From Streptomyces odontomachi (GTDB lineage: Bacteria > Actinomycetota > Actinomycetes > Streptomycetales > Streptomycetaceae), in the NCBI RefSeq assembly GCF_024435355.1, contig NZ_JAMJWG010000003.1, forward strand, positions 638,054 through 702,053: a stretch of DNA of 64,000 nucleotides, read 5' to 3'. Each line of letters opens with the position of its first letter. Within the stretch, counting starts at the first letter, position 1. Positions 43,120 to 51,147 of the stretch are shown here, piece after piece. The notes beneath the pieces are model-generated. The model was not told where the DNA came from and ran no database searches. It saw only the letters and a list, made by a program, of their open reading frames with translations. A program made the translations under genes and the position numbers.

Positions 43120-43157
43120 CTACCGACCGGTAGCCTCGATCATGCTACCCACGGGTA
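43120..43157. promoter_or_regulatory. Paired palindromes upstream of the acyl-CoA dehydrogenase gene
   Basis: CTACCG-AC-CGGTAG (43120-43133) and TACCC-AC-GGGTA (43146-43157) have nearly the same sequence, with centres about 25 bases apart. They lie about 150 bases upstream of the dehydrogenase and 180 from SseB. Likely TetR-family operators. Confidence 0.6.
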
Positions 43158-43323
43158 ATAAGAATCAACCCCTATCGCCCGAGTGTGACCAGGCTCTTAC
43201 ATACGGAACCGTTTGCGGGTGGGCGGCTGGTGGGTGGCCGGTGGGCGGCCGGGCCGGGGCGGCGGCGGGTGGCGGGCCGCCGGGCGCACGGCTCGGAGCG
43301 CGCGCTCGCCCCCGAAAAGCTGG

Positions 43324-43337
43324 GTACGCTTGCGTAC
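43324..43337 (+). promoter_or_regulatory. Promoter/palindrome at SseB start
   Basis: GTACGC-TT-GCGTAC lies directly before ATG 43338. It includes a -10-like TACGCT 7 bases from the ATG, so transcript may be leaderless; no ribosome site seen. Confidence 0.4.
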
Positions 43338-43838
43338 ATGTACGGCTACGACCAGCATGCGGGGGGCCCGGGCGCCGGCCAGCAGTACATCCCGCCACAG
43401 CCACCGCCACCCCATCAGCCGCCGCCGCAGCAGATGCCCGGCGGCTACGGCCAGCCGCCTCCCCTCTACCCGGAGCCGTCTCCGCCGTCGCTGGCGGACG
43501 CCGTGCGCGCCTTCACCACGGGATCGACGACGGCGGAGGACTTCCAGCAGATCTTCGCCACCTCGAAGGTCTACTGCCCGCGCGGCGACAACCCCGGCTT
43601 CCTGGCCCTGCACAACACCCAGCAGCCGGTGATCCCCATGTTCACCTCGCTCAAGGAGCTGCGCCGGTACGCCGGCAAGGACTCCAAGTACTTCGTGATC
43701 ACCGGCGCCGAGGTGATCGACCTGCTGCCCACCGGCTACGGCTTCGTCCTCGACATGGAGGGCGAGCACCGGATGGTCTTCGACGCCAAGGCCGTCGAGG
43801 AGATGGTCGACTACGCGATGCGGCGCATGTACGGCTAG
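43338..43838 (+). CDS. SseB-family protein
   Basis: 166 residues. A Pro/Gln/His-rich N-terminus (about 1-50) is followed by the SseB N-terminal domain: LADAVRAFTTGSTTAEDFQQIF, TSKVYCPRGDNPGFLALHN, VIPMFTSLKELRRYAGKDSKYFVITGAEVIDLLPTGYGFVLD. Family members occur in many streptomycetes; function is not established beyond similarity to the enhanced serine sensitivity protein. ATG 43338 chosen because the conserved sequence MYGYDQ starts there and the promoter abuts it. Convergent with the MFS gene. Confidence 0.88.
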   Translation: MYGYDQHAGGPGAGQQYIPPQPPPPHQPPPQQMPGGYGQPPPLYPEPSPPSLADAVRAFTTGSTTAEDFQQIFATSKVYCPRGDNPGFLALHNTQQPVIPMFTSLKELRRYAGKDSKYFVITGAEVIDLLPTGYGFVLDMEGEHRMVFDAKAVEEMVDYAMRRMYG

Positions 43839-43891
43839 CCGAGCAGGTTCGAAGTCCTCTCGTCGCGCGCAGGCGGGGCTTCGGACACCTC

Positions 43892-45322
43892 CTAGGGCGC
43901 TTCGTCGGTTCGGCCGTGGCGGCGGTGGGCTTCTTCGATGGTGAGCCAGGCGGCGAGCAGGAGCGCGATGACGCAGGTGGCGACCAGCCAGCCGAAGGCG
44001 GTGTGGAAGGCGCCGACGGTGGGGGTGCCGTCGCGTTCGAGGAGGACCACGAGGAGCGCGGTGCCGGTGGAGCCGCCGACGCGCTGGATGATGTTGGCCT
44101 CCGATGTGGCGTCGGGCAGCCGGTCGCGTGGCACGGTCTTGTAGGCGACCGACAGGGCGGGCATGGCGGCAAGGCCGAGTCCGAAGCCGGTGACCGCTTG
44201 CAGGGTCCCGGCGAGGACCAGCCCGGTGTCGGCGGGCAGGAACGCCAGCGGCAGGATGCCGGCGGCGCTCAGGGCCAGACCGGCCATGGAGATCAGGCCA
44301 CCACCGATGCGGTCGGTGAGCATACCGCCGAACGGCATGGACACGGCGGTACCACCACCGACGGCGAGCATCAGCAGCCCCGTGTCGATCACGCTCTGGC
44401 CGCGCAACTGCTGGTAGTAGAGGGGGAGCAGGATCAGCGTGCCGAGCAGCGCGGCGCCGGTGAAGAACACCGAGGCGGTGGCGGCGGAGTAGACGCGGTT
44501 GGCGAACAGGCGCAGGTCCAGCAGCGGGTGGGCGATGGTCAGGCTGCGCCACACGAACAAGGCGAGCGCGGCGAGCCCGGGTGCCAGGGTGGCCGGCACG
44601 GCGGGGTCGGCGAGGCTGCCGGCACGACCGAGCCTGGTGATGCCGTAGAGGACCAGCGGCAGTCCGGCGGCGACCAGCGTGAACCCGAGGGCGTCGAAGC
44701 GCCGCCCGCGAGCGGGCGTACCGCGTGGCACCAGCCGCAGGCCTGCCAGGACGGCCACCGCGCCGACGGGAACGTTGACGAGGAACAGCCATCGCCAGGA
44801 CAGCCCGCTGATCAGCAGCCCGCCGATGGTCGGGCCGATGGCCGGGGCGAGGATCACCACGATCTTGGTGATGTTCAGCACGCGGCCCATCCGCTCCCGG
44901 CCGGCGACCTGGCCGATGATCGTCTGCCCGGTCGGGACCAGCAGCGCCCCGGTCAGCCCTTGCACGACACGGAAGGCGATCAGGGCCGGCAGGTTCGGTG
45001 CCGCGGCGCACAGGGCGGAGGCGGCGACGAAGCCGACAAGGGCGGTCAGCCACAGCCGGCCCGAGCCGATGCGCCGGCTCAGCCACGCGTTCAGCGGCAG
45101 CGCGGCGGCGAACGCGACCACGTAGCCGCTGCTGAGCCACTGGGCGCTGGTCAGCGAGGCGCGCAAGGACCGGCTGATCGTGTCCAACCCCACGTTGACC
45201 AGCGACGAGTCGAGCGTGGACATGAACGAGCCGAGCACCACCACGATCGCCAACCGCCACACCTGCCACGGCACCGGCGGCAACGCTGCCTGCGCCTGAC
45301 GCGACTGAACGGTCCTGGCCAT
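43892..45322 (-). CDS. DHA2-type MFS drug exporter (EmrB/QacA-like)
   Basis: 476 residues with 14 predicted helices. Recognisable motifs: LDSSLVNVGLDTISR (motif D1 with Asp), FRVVQGLTGALLVPTGQTIIG (motif C-like), SWRWLFLVNVPVGA and SVAYKTVPRDRLPDATSEANI. This is a proton-driven multidrug exporter. ATG 45322 has GGGGGGAG 6 bases upstream. It diverges from a MarR regulator 79 bases away, so it is probably repressed by MarR and derepressed by small aromatic or antibiotic ligands. Confidence 0.93.
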   Translation of the reverse strand: MARTVQSRQAQAALPPVPWQVWRLAIVVVLGSFMSTLDSSLVNVGLDTISRSLRASLTSAQWLSSGYVVAFAAALPLNAWLSRRIGSGRLWLTALVGFVAASALCAAAPNLPALIAFRVVQGLTGALLVPTGQTIIGQVAGRERMGRVLNITKIVVILAPAIGPTIGGLLISGLSWRWLFLVNVPVGAVAVLAGLRLVPRGTPARGRRFDALGFTLVAAGLPLVLYGITRLGRAGSLADPAVPATLAPGLAALALFVWRSLTIAHPLLDLRLFANRVYSAATASVFFTGAALLGTLILLPLYYQQLRGQSVIDTGLLMLAVGGGTAVSMPFGGMLTDRIGGGLISMAGLALSAAGILPLAFLPADTGLVLAGTLQAVTGFGLGLAAMPALSVAYKTVPRDRLPDATSEANIIQRVGGSTGTALLVVLLERDGTPTVGAFHTAFGWLVATCVIALLLAAWLTIEEAHRRHGRTDEAP

Positions 45323-45349
45323 CCTGTCTCCCCCCGCCAACCATGTTAG

Positions 45350-45361
45350 TGGGATTTCCCA
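45350..45361. promoter_or_regulatory. TGGGA-TT-TCCCA palindrome between MFS and MarR genes
   Basis: Twelve bases with 5-base arms. Nearby ATAGGTT occurs twice (about 45364 and 45393). The divergent interval is the only place for the MarR operator. Confidence 0.45.
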
Positions 45362-45400
45362 TCATAGGTTAGCCATCCAAAATCGGGGTAGGATAGGTTC

Positions 45401-45877
45401 GTGTCCATGTCCACGGCAGCCTCGCCTGATCCCCAGAAGGAGCCGGAGCGGGCATCGGGCGCATTGCTGGACGTGCCGGTCTTCGCGCTGGTGCGCCTCG
45501 GCAGGCTCGCCCACGCCGTCGTCCGCGGCGCCTTCGCCGACGCGGGCCTGTCCTCCCGGACCCATTTCGTGCTGCTGTGCCTGCGCGAGGACGGCCGGCT
45601 GTCCCAGCGTGAACTCGCCGACCGGGTCTCCATGGACCGCAGCGACCTGGTCAAGGTCCTCGACCACCTCGAACACTCCGGACATCTGCGCCGCGAACCT
45701 GACCCGCACGACCGCCGACGTCACCTGCTGTCGATCACGCCCGCGGGCGAACAGACCCTTCGACGCGGAGAGGACCTCCTCACCGAGGCGACCCAGCAGG
45801 CCTTGGCCGGCCTCGACGCGGAGCAACAGACGCAGCTGCACCGCCTCACCCTGCAAGCCCTCGCCACCCTGACCTGA
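45401..45877 (+). CDS. MarR-family regulator
   Basis: 158 residues. The winged helix is seen: FADAGLSSRTHFVLLCLREDGRLSQRELADRVSMDRSDLVKVLDHLEHSGHLRREPDPHDRRRHLLSITPAG, with the RREPDPHDRR wing. Dimerising helices lie at both ends. It probably represses the divergent MFS exporter. GTG at 45401 follows AGGATAGG; ATG at 45407 is the alternative. Confidence 0.93.
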   Translation: MSMSTAASPDPQKEPERASGALLDVPVFALVRLGRLAHAVVRGAFADAGLSSRTHFVLLCLREDGRLSQRELADRVSMDRSDLVKVLDHLEHSGHLRREPDPHDRRRHLLSITPAGEQTLRRGEDLLTEATQQALAGLDAEQQTQLHRLTLQALATLT

Positions 45878-45942
45878 TCGACGCCGGCTCCTTCCACGTC
45901 CGGACCGGCATCGACGGGATGTCGACGACCGCACGCGTGACC

Positions 45943-46665
45943 TCAGGACGTCCGGGACGGGCCGGCGGCCAGGACGCAGACTGCCGGAGGGGCGAGGGCG
46001 AGGGTCTCGGTGCTCAGGTGCGTGAAGCCGGCGTCCCTCAGCAGGTCCTCGATCTCGCGGGCGGCCTTGCGTGACGTGCCGGCCGTGGCCCCGGGACAGC
46101 GGGGCTGGGAGGCGATGGCGATGCGCCCGCCAGGCTTCAGCCGTCGGCGCAGCTCGGCGAGCCGCTCGGCCGGCGCCGGCCAGAACCCGAGCGAGTTGAC
46201 GGCCAGGACGGCGTCGAAGGGGCCTTCGAGGGCCGCCGGAATCCCATCGACCGAAGCCCTCATCAGGGTGACCCGCCCGCCCCTGATGGCGGCAGCGTTG
46301 CGCCTGGACGCCTGCCGGAGCATCACGCCGGAATGGTCGATGCCGTACACGTGACCCGCGCCGGCGCGGACCAGTTCAGCGACCGCGACACCGGGGCCGA
46401 AGCCGATTTCGAGAACGTGGTCGGTGGGCTGCACGTCGAGCAACGAGACCACCCAGCCGTTGCGCTGCCGGTTGGACGGGCGGTGGGCGAACATCCAGCC
46501 GTTCACGCGCCCGGCCGCGCCCCTGGGGCGATGGGCCTGGCCGATGACGTCGCGGTCCAGCGCCCGCACGACGGCGATCCCGGCACGCCCGACCCCGTAC
46601 TCGACGGCCGCCGTCACAGCTCGCCGCACTGCCCGTGGCACGCTTGCCTCATGTCGTTTTCCCAT
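45943..46665 (-). CDS. SAM-dependent methyltransferase
   Basis: 240 residues. Core fold: DHVLEIGFGPGVAVAELVRAG (motif I), GIDHSGVMLRQASRR, FDAVLAVNSLGFWPAPAERLAELRRRLKPGGRIAIAS. The N-terminus is basic. Substrate unknown. The start ATG 46665 overlaps by 15 bases the start of the divergent MerR gene (46651), which is unusual; GTG 46641 would remove the overlap. MerR may control this gene. Confidence 0.85.
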   Translation of the reverse strand: MGKRHEASVPRAVRRAVTAAVEYGVGRAGIAVVRALDRDVIGQAHRPRGAAGRVNGWMFAHRPSNRQRNGWVVSLLDVQPTDHVLEIGFGPGVAVAELVRAGAGHVYGIDHSGVMLRQASRRNAAAIRGGRVTLMRASVDGIPAALEGPFDAVLAVNSLGFWPAPAERLAELRRRLKPGGRIAIASQPRCPGATAGTSRKAAREIEDLLRDAGFTHLSTETLALAPPAVCVLAAGPSRTS

Positions 46666-47175
46666 GGTCGACAGCCAACGTCTTCAAGCGCACCTGAAGT
46701 CAACGCGCCCGGCGCCCTGCTCACCATCGGCGAGTTGGCCCGCCGCACCGGCGTCACCACCTCGGCCCTGCGTTACTACGAGGAAGTCGGCCTTCTCCCC
46801 GCGCCGGCCAGGATCTCGGGGCAGCGCCGCTACCCCGAATCGGCCGCCCGGGTCGTCGGCACGATCCTGCTCTACAGCGACGCGGGATTCACCCTCGCCG
46901 AGCAGAGGACCCTCATGGCCCCGCGCACGAGCACGTCCGGTGCATGGGAACGGCTCGCCCGGCACAAGCTCACGGAACTCGACGAGCAGATCGCCAGGGC
47001 ACAGGCGGCACGCGAGGCCATCCGGCACGGACTGCGCTGCCCCCATGAGGACATCACGCAATGCCGCAACTTCAACGCGGGCGTCACCGCCCGGCTGGCC
47101 GGCCAGCCGCTGTCCCAGTCCCACCGGCAACTGCACGGCCGACCGCGCCACGAGGTGACGGCTTCCTCCGAGTGA
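46651..47175 (+). CDS. MerR-family regulator
   Basis: 174 residues. MerR helix-turn-helix: LLTIGELARRTGVTTSALRYYEEVGLLPAPARISGQRRYPESAARVVGTILLYSDAGFTLAEQ. A coiled-coil helix follows (LARHKLTELDEQIARAQAAREAIRHG), then CPHEDITQC, whose two Cys and His could bind a metal or thiol-reactive ligand; it is not the SoxR iron-sulfur motif. ATG 46651 is the only in-frame start before the domain, and it lies on the opposite strand within the methyltransferase start. The likely target is that gene. Confidence 0.85.
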   Translation: MSFSHGRQPTSSSAPEVNAPGALLTIGELARRTGVTTSALRYYEEVGLLPAPARISGQRRYPESAARVVGTILLYSDAGFTLAEQRTLMAPRTSTSGAWERLARHKLTELDEQIARAQAAREAIRHGLRCPHEDITQCRNFNAGVTARLAGQPLSQSHRQLHGRPRHEVTASSE

Positions 47176-47301
47176 CGGCTGTCGCCGGGGTCGCCCGGTC
47201 CTTGGGAGATGCGCTCGCCCAAGGACCGAGAGAGCCACGTTGCTCGGCAATTCGCTCGGCAGCGGGAAGATCGCCCCCTGCGGAGTCGCCGCGTTCGGCG
47301 C

Positions 47302-47790
47302 TCAGGGTTTCAGGAACACGTACGAGCGCAGGTGGGAGACGAGCCACTTGCCGTTCTGTTCGATACAGACACTGGTGAACTTTGCCTTGAGCGGGGCCAT
47401 CGTCTTCCCGTCAGTGCCTTTGAGCCCACTGATTTCTGCGTCACCGTCCACGACGGCTGTCTGCGCACCGACCCAGTAGATCTTCGACACGGCGAGCTTG
47501 TGCCGGGTGCCCTTCATCGGGCCTGCGAACCCCGCTGCCTCGTCCTTCTGTATGTGGCTGCGTCCCTGTGACAACTGCCCCAGGGGGCTGGTGACCGTGC
47601 CGTCCTTCGTCCAATGGGCAGCGAATTCCTTGGCGTTTCCGGAGTTCCATGCGGCGTCGATCTCGGCGTGCAGTTCCCTGACGGCCGCCCGGTCGCCGGA
47701 GCCATCGCTCTCCTTCGTGTCTCCGCAGCTGCTCAGAAGCGTGACGGAAAGCACGACGCCGCAGAACGCCAGCGCATTCCTCTTGTTCAT
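47302..47790 (-). CDS. Lipoprotein with SnoaL/DUF4440-like domain (SgcJ/EcaC family)
   Basis: 162 residues. A signal sequence ends in the lipobox LLSSC (Cys22). The mature part is a SnoaL-like alpha+beta fold: VRELHAEIDAAWNSGNAKEFAAHWTKDGTVTSPLG, VSKIYWVGAQTAVVDGDAEISG, and NGKWLVSHLRSYVFLK. Family members may bind small ligands; no catalysis can be asserted. Start ATG 47790 with AGGAAA upstream. Base composition is lower in GC than neighbours. Confidence 0.85.
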   Translation of the reverse strand: MNKRNALAFCGVVLSVTLLSSCGDTKESDGSGDRAAVRELHAEIDAAWNSGNAKEFAAHWTKDGTVTSPLGQLSQGRSHIQKDEAAGFAGPMKGTRHKLAVSKIYWVGAQTAVVDGDAEISGLKGTDGKTMAPLKAKFTSVCIEQNGKWLVSHLRSYVFLKP

Positions 47791-48024
47791 GCGTAATTTC
47801 CTGTTGTCTCTCGGTTCTTGCCTGTGTGTGGTGGCGGGCACGCACGTCAGGATGCGGTTCGCTGTCAGGGCCGGGTCGGCAGAAAAGCGGCCAGGAGAAG
47901 GAGGACGAACGAGACGGCGATCAACACCGGCCGGTAGTCCTAACATGTGTCAAGGGAACTTCACGGGTCGCTGAGGCCGCCGACCGCACCAGGACCCCGT
48001 TCCCGGGTGGGTGCTGACGGCGTA

Positions 48025-48651
48025 TCAGGTGTCGGCTGCTCGCGACAGGTAAGGCCAGAGGCCGTTCACGAGGCGGGACGCCCTTGCTCGGTCGTCGTCG
48101 AGGTTGTCCGGGCCGGTCATGAGATAGGCGGCGAGATATCCGCCGAGGCACAGGTCGGCGACCGTCTCCAGATCGATGTCCGCGTTCAGCGCGCCGCGGG
48201 ATTGCAGCTCACGCAACGTCCGGATGAACAGCTCACGACGAGGCTGGAGGGCTTCGGTTCGAAGGGTGTCCAGGAGCGCTGGGTTCTGGTCCGCCTCGGC
48301 CATCACCTTCGCGACGATACGGACGCCACTGCCGTCGTCGGACCGCCCGAAGAGACGCTGGACAGCGTGGGTGACGACCTCGCGCGCAGACGCGTGGGCC
48401 AGGTCGAGCGCTCCCACTTCCGTCTGGCGTCGCTCGAAGGCGTACCGGAGGGCCTCGGTCGCCAGGGCGTGTTTGTCGGGCCAGCGGCGGTAGACGGTGG
48501 GCTTGCCGACGCCGGCGCCGGCGGCGACCTTCCCGATGGTCATCCGCGCGTAGCCCTCGTCGGCCAGCAGGTCGTGCGCTGCACGCAGGATGGCGTCCTG
48601 CACCTGCGGGTCGCGCGGGCGTCCCGGTCCCGGCCTGGTCTCGTCCGTCAC
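48025..48651 (-). CDS. TetR-family regulator
   Basis: 208 residues. N-terminal helix-turn-helix: VQDAILRAAHDLLADEGYARMTIGKVAAGAGVGKPTVYRRWPDK. The C-terminal domain is TetR_C-like with a hydrophobic ligand pocket. GTG at 48651 has GGAGG 6 bases upstream; ATG 48672 is in frame upstream but lacks one. It diverges from the amidohydrolase gene, with a perfect inverted repeat between them, so it is the likely repressor of that gene and of itself. Confidence 0.93.
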   Translation of the reverse strand: MTDETRPGPGRPRDPQVQDAILRAAHDLLADEGYARMTIGKVAAGAGVGKPTVYRRWPDKHALATEALRYAFERRQTEVGALDLAHASAREVVTHAVQRLFGRSDDGSGVRIVAKVMAEADQNPALLDTLRTEALQPRRELFIRTLRELQSRGALNADIDLETVADLCLGGYLAAYLMTGPDNLDDDRARASRLVNGLWPYLSRAADT

Positions 48652-48715
48652 CTCACACCTCCACTTGATCATCGCGTCACTCGATCACTACGGCACTTGC
48701 CGATTACGGCACTTG

Positions 48716-48742
48716 ATGATTACGTTCCTGGAGCGTAATCAT
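48716..48742. promoter_or_regulatory. TetR operator upstream of the amidohydrolase
   Basis: ATGATTACG (48716-48724) and CGTAATCAT (48734-48742) form a perfect 9-base inverted repeat around 9 bases. A further GATTACG and a CTACGGCACTTG/GATTACGGCACTTG direct repeat lie just upstream. Strong candidate operator. Confidence 0.75.
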
Positions 48743-48772
48743 ATGTGGCCGTTGCCGATCAAGGAGGTAGGC

Positions 48773-49816
48773 ATGCCCCTGTATGAGCCCGACGTGCCCT
48801 CCAGGACCATCGGCGTCGAGGAACACTTCGGCACGCAAGCCGTGCTCAGGGGCGGTGCGCGGAGGATGGTCGAAGCGGAGGGCTTCGCCACCACCGTCGC
48901 CGAGCTGCTGGAGGTGGGCGCCGGCCGCATCGAAGCCATGGATCGAGCCGGCATGGACATGCAGGTACTTTCCCTGACCGCGCCGGGAATCGAGCCACTG
49001 GCTCCGGAGGAGGCCGTGGAGGCCGCGCGGGCTGCCAACGAGCACCTCGAGGCAACCGTGCGCGCGTGGCCCGAACGCCTTGCGGGGCTCGCGGCCCTGC
49101 CGATGTCAGCCCCGGAAGCGGCAGCCGAGGAGCTGGAACGGACCATCGCGGAGGGCTTCGTCGGAGCCGTGATCAACGGGCACTCGCAGGGGCGGTACCT
49201 GGACCACCCCATGTTCGAGCCCGTGCTGGCCACCGCCGAGCGGCTGAGCGTACCGTTCTACCTCCACCCGACCCCGCCCCCGGAACCGGTGATCTCCGCA
49301 CATTACGCGGGTGAGTTCCCGCCGGAGGCCGCGTATCGCCTCGCGGGTGCGGGATGGGGCTGGCACCACGAGACCGGCACCCACGCCCTGCGTCTCATCC
49401 TCGGCGGAGTCTTCGACCGTTTCCCCGGGCTCCAGATCATGCTCGGGCACCACGGCGAGACCATCCCCCTCCTGCTTCCCAGGATCGAGCGAAACCTCCC
49501 GCAGCGGGTCACCGGGCTCGCCCGCCCCGTGCGCGCGTACTTGCGGGAGAACTTCTTCTACACCTTCGGCGGCTGGAACTGGATGTCCATGTTCGAGGCC
49601 GTGCGACGTCTCGTGGGGCCGGACCGCATCCTCTTCTCCACCGACTACCCGTTCGGGTCCATGGAGGAAGCCCACTCCTTCCTGGGGCACATCGAGGTCA
49701 GCGGCGAGGAGCGCGAGCTGATCGCGCACGGCAACGCCGAGCGTCTCCTCAAGATCCCTGCTGCGCGCAACGAGACGGCCCAGCCCGCCCCGGCGCCGTG
49801 CAACGCCGCCCCTTGA
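48773..49816 (+). CDS. Amidohydrolase-2 family protein (ACMSD/decarboxylase-like)
   Basis: 347 residues. Start ATG 48773 has AAGGAGGT 5 bases upstream, an ideal site. Motifs of the amidohydrolase-2 fold: IGVEEHFGT (metal-binding H near N-terminus), FYLHPTPPP, LRLILGGVFDRFPGLQIMLGHHGETI and ILFSTDYPFGSMEEAHSFL (catalytic Asp). Members include aromatic-acid decarboxylases such as gamma-resorcylate decarboxylase. It is divergent from a TetR repressor, suggesting catabolism of an aromatic or plant-derived compound that is also the inducer. Confidence 0.92.
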   Translation: MPLYEPDVPSRTIGVEEHFGTQAVLRGGARRMVEAEGFATTVAELLEVGAGRIEAMDRAGMDMQVLSLTAPGIEPLAPEEAVEAARAANEHLEATVRAWPERLAGLAALPMSAPEAAAEELERTIAEGFVGAVINGHSQGRYLDHPMFEPVLATAERLSVPFYLHPTPPPEPVISAHYAGEFPPEAAYRLAGAGWGWHHETGTHALRLILGGVFDRFPGLQIMLGHHGETIPLLLPRIERNLPQRVTGLARPVRAYLRENFFYTFGGWNWMSMFEAVRRLVGPDRILFSTDYPFGSMEEAHSFLGHIEVSGEERELIAHGNAERLLKIPAARNETAQPAPAPCNAAP

Positions 49817-49876
49817 GACCTCTTGAATCCTCTTGAAACTCCTTCAGGCCCCTTCAAGCCCCTTCAAGCCCCTTGG

Positions 49877-49905
49877 AACGCCCGCGGGAATTCCCCGCGG
49901 GCGTT
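49877..49905 (+). terminator. Hairpin after the amidohydrolase gene
   Basis: AACGCCCGCGGG, loop, then its complement (perfect 12-base stem). It lies about 60 bases after the amidohydrolase stop. Preceding it are CTTCAAGCCC-like repeats. Typical streptomycete terminator. Confidence 0.8.
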
Positions 49906-50034
49906 CGCCGTTCCCGAGGACAAGAAGTTCTACGTTCAACTATCCTGGGGGCGAGGATGGCCGACCCGCCAGTGGGCCCTGCCGCGCCACGCCTTGACCT
50001 GCGGAAACACCCGTCTGAGCTGGAGGATTACGCC

Positions 50035-50982
50035 ATGCCTGCCGTGACTGCCGAGAACCCGCTCATCCTGCCGCGCGTCGCTGCCCGCTCGGACGGCCAG
50101 CCGCGACGCGCCCTCCAGGTGACGACCGCGCCGAGCGGTTTCGAGGGCGAGGGCTTCCCGGTCCGCCGCGCGTTCGCGGGGATCGACTACAAGAACCTGG
50201 ACCCGTTCATCATGATGGACCAGATGGGCGAGGTGGACTACGCGGCCGGGGAGCCGAAAGGCACCCCTTGGCACCCGCACCGCGGGTTCGAAACCGTCAC
50301 GTACATCATGGACGGGACCTTCATCCACCGGGACTCGCACGGTGGCGGCGGGACCATCACCAACGGCGACACGCAGTGGATGACCGCCGGCAGCGGTCTC
50401 CTGCACATCGAGACCCCGCCGGAGGAGCTGGTCACCAGCGGCGGCCTCTTCCACGGCCTGCAACTCTGGGTGAACCTGCCGCGCGAGGCCAAGATGATCG
50501 CGCCCAAGTACCAGGACATCCGCGGGAAGACCGTCAAACTGCTCGCCTCGGAAGACGGCGGGGCCCTGCTCCGGCTGATCGCCGGCGACGTGGCCGGGCA
50601 CGCCGGACCGGGCGCGACCCACACGCCCATCACGATGATCCACGCTTCGATCAACCCCGGTGCCGAACTGGCGCTGCCGTGGCGTTCGGATTTCAACGCT
50701 CTCGCGTACGGGCTCGCGGGGAGTGGCTCCGCCGGTGCGGAGCGCCGGCCGTTCCGCATGGGACAGGCGGTCGTCTTCGGGCGCGGCGACACCCTCACCC
50801 TTCGTGCCGACGAGACCCAGGACTCGCGCACGGACGACTTCGAGGTCGTGCTCCTGGGCGGTCTGCCCATTCGTGAACCGATGATGCAGTACGGGCCGTT
50901 CGTCATGAACACCCACGTCGAGCTGGCCCAGGCCTTCGAGGACTTCAAGGCCGGCCGCCTGGGGACCATTCCCGCGGAGTGA
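50035..50982 (+). CDS. Pirin family protein
   Basis: 315 residues, bicupin pirin fold: FPVRRAFAGIDYKNLDPFIMMDQMGEVDY; GTPWHPHRGFETVTYIMDG with His-His-Glu metal ligands; GTITNGDTQWMTAGSGLLHIE; LFHGLQLWVNLPREAKM. Bacterial pirins can have quercetin dioxygenase-like activity or bind partner enzymes. ATG 50035 with GGAGGA 9 bases upstream. Single-gene unit. Confidence 0.95.
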   Translation: MPAVTAENPLILPRVAARSDGQPRRALQVTTAPSGFEGEGFPVRRAFAGIDYKNLDPFIMMDQMGEVDYAAGEPKGTPWHPHRGFETVTYIMDGTFIHRDSHGGGGTITNGDTQWMTAGSGLLHIETPPEELVTSGGLFHGLQLWVNLPREAKMIAPKYQDIRGKTVKLLASEDGGALLRLIAGDVAGHAGPGATHTPITMIHASINPGAELALPWRSDFNALAYGLAGSGSAGAERRPFRMGQAVVFGRGDTLTLRADETQDSRTDDFEVVLLGGLPIREPMMQYGPFVMNTHVELAQAFEDFKAGRLGTIPAE

Positions 50983-51019
50983 CGAGGGGTGACGCGTTCC
51001 CTGAGGGGCGCGTTCCCTG

Positions 51020-51147
51020 AGGGGCGCGGGGAACTGCGCGCTCAGCCCAGCACCGGCCGGTGTCCGGCTGCGACAGAGACTGCCCCTTCGGGGCGGTGGC
51101 GACCGGCAAGGTCGCGGCGTGGCTGGTCGCGCAGCGAACGCCCCGCG
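51020..51147. repeat. Dispersed intergenic repeat element (copy 2)
   Basis: Left end AGGGGCGCGGGGAACTGCGC (51020-51039), a middle part with CTGCCCCTTCGGGGCGG hairpin (near 51080-51098), and CGTGGCTGGTCGCGCAG right part (51117-51133). The same modules occur at 35763-35887 and 59734-59895. Noncoding. Confidence 0.8.
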
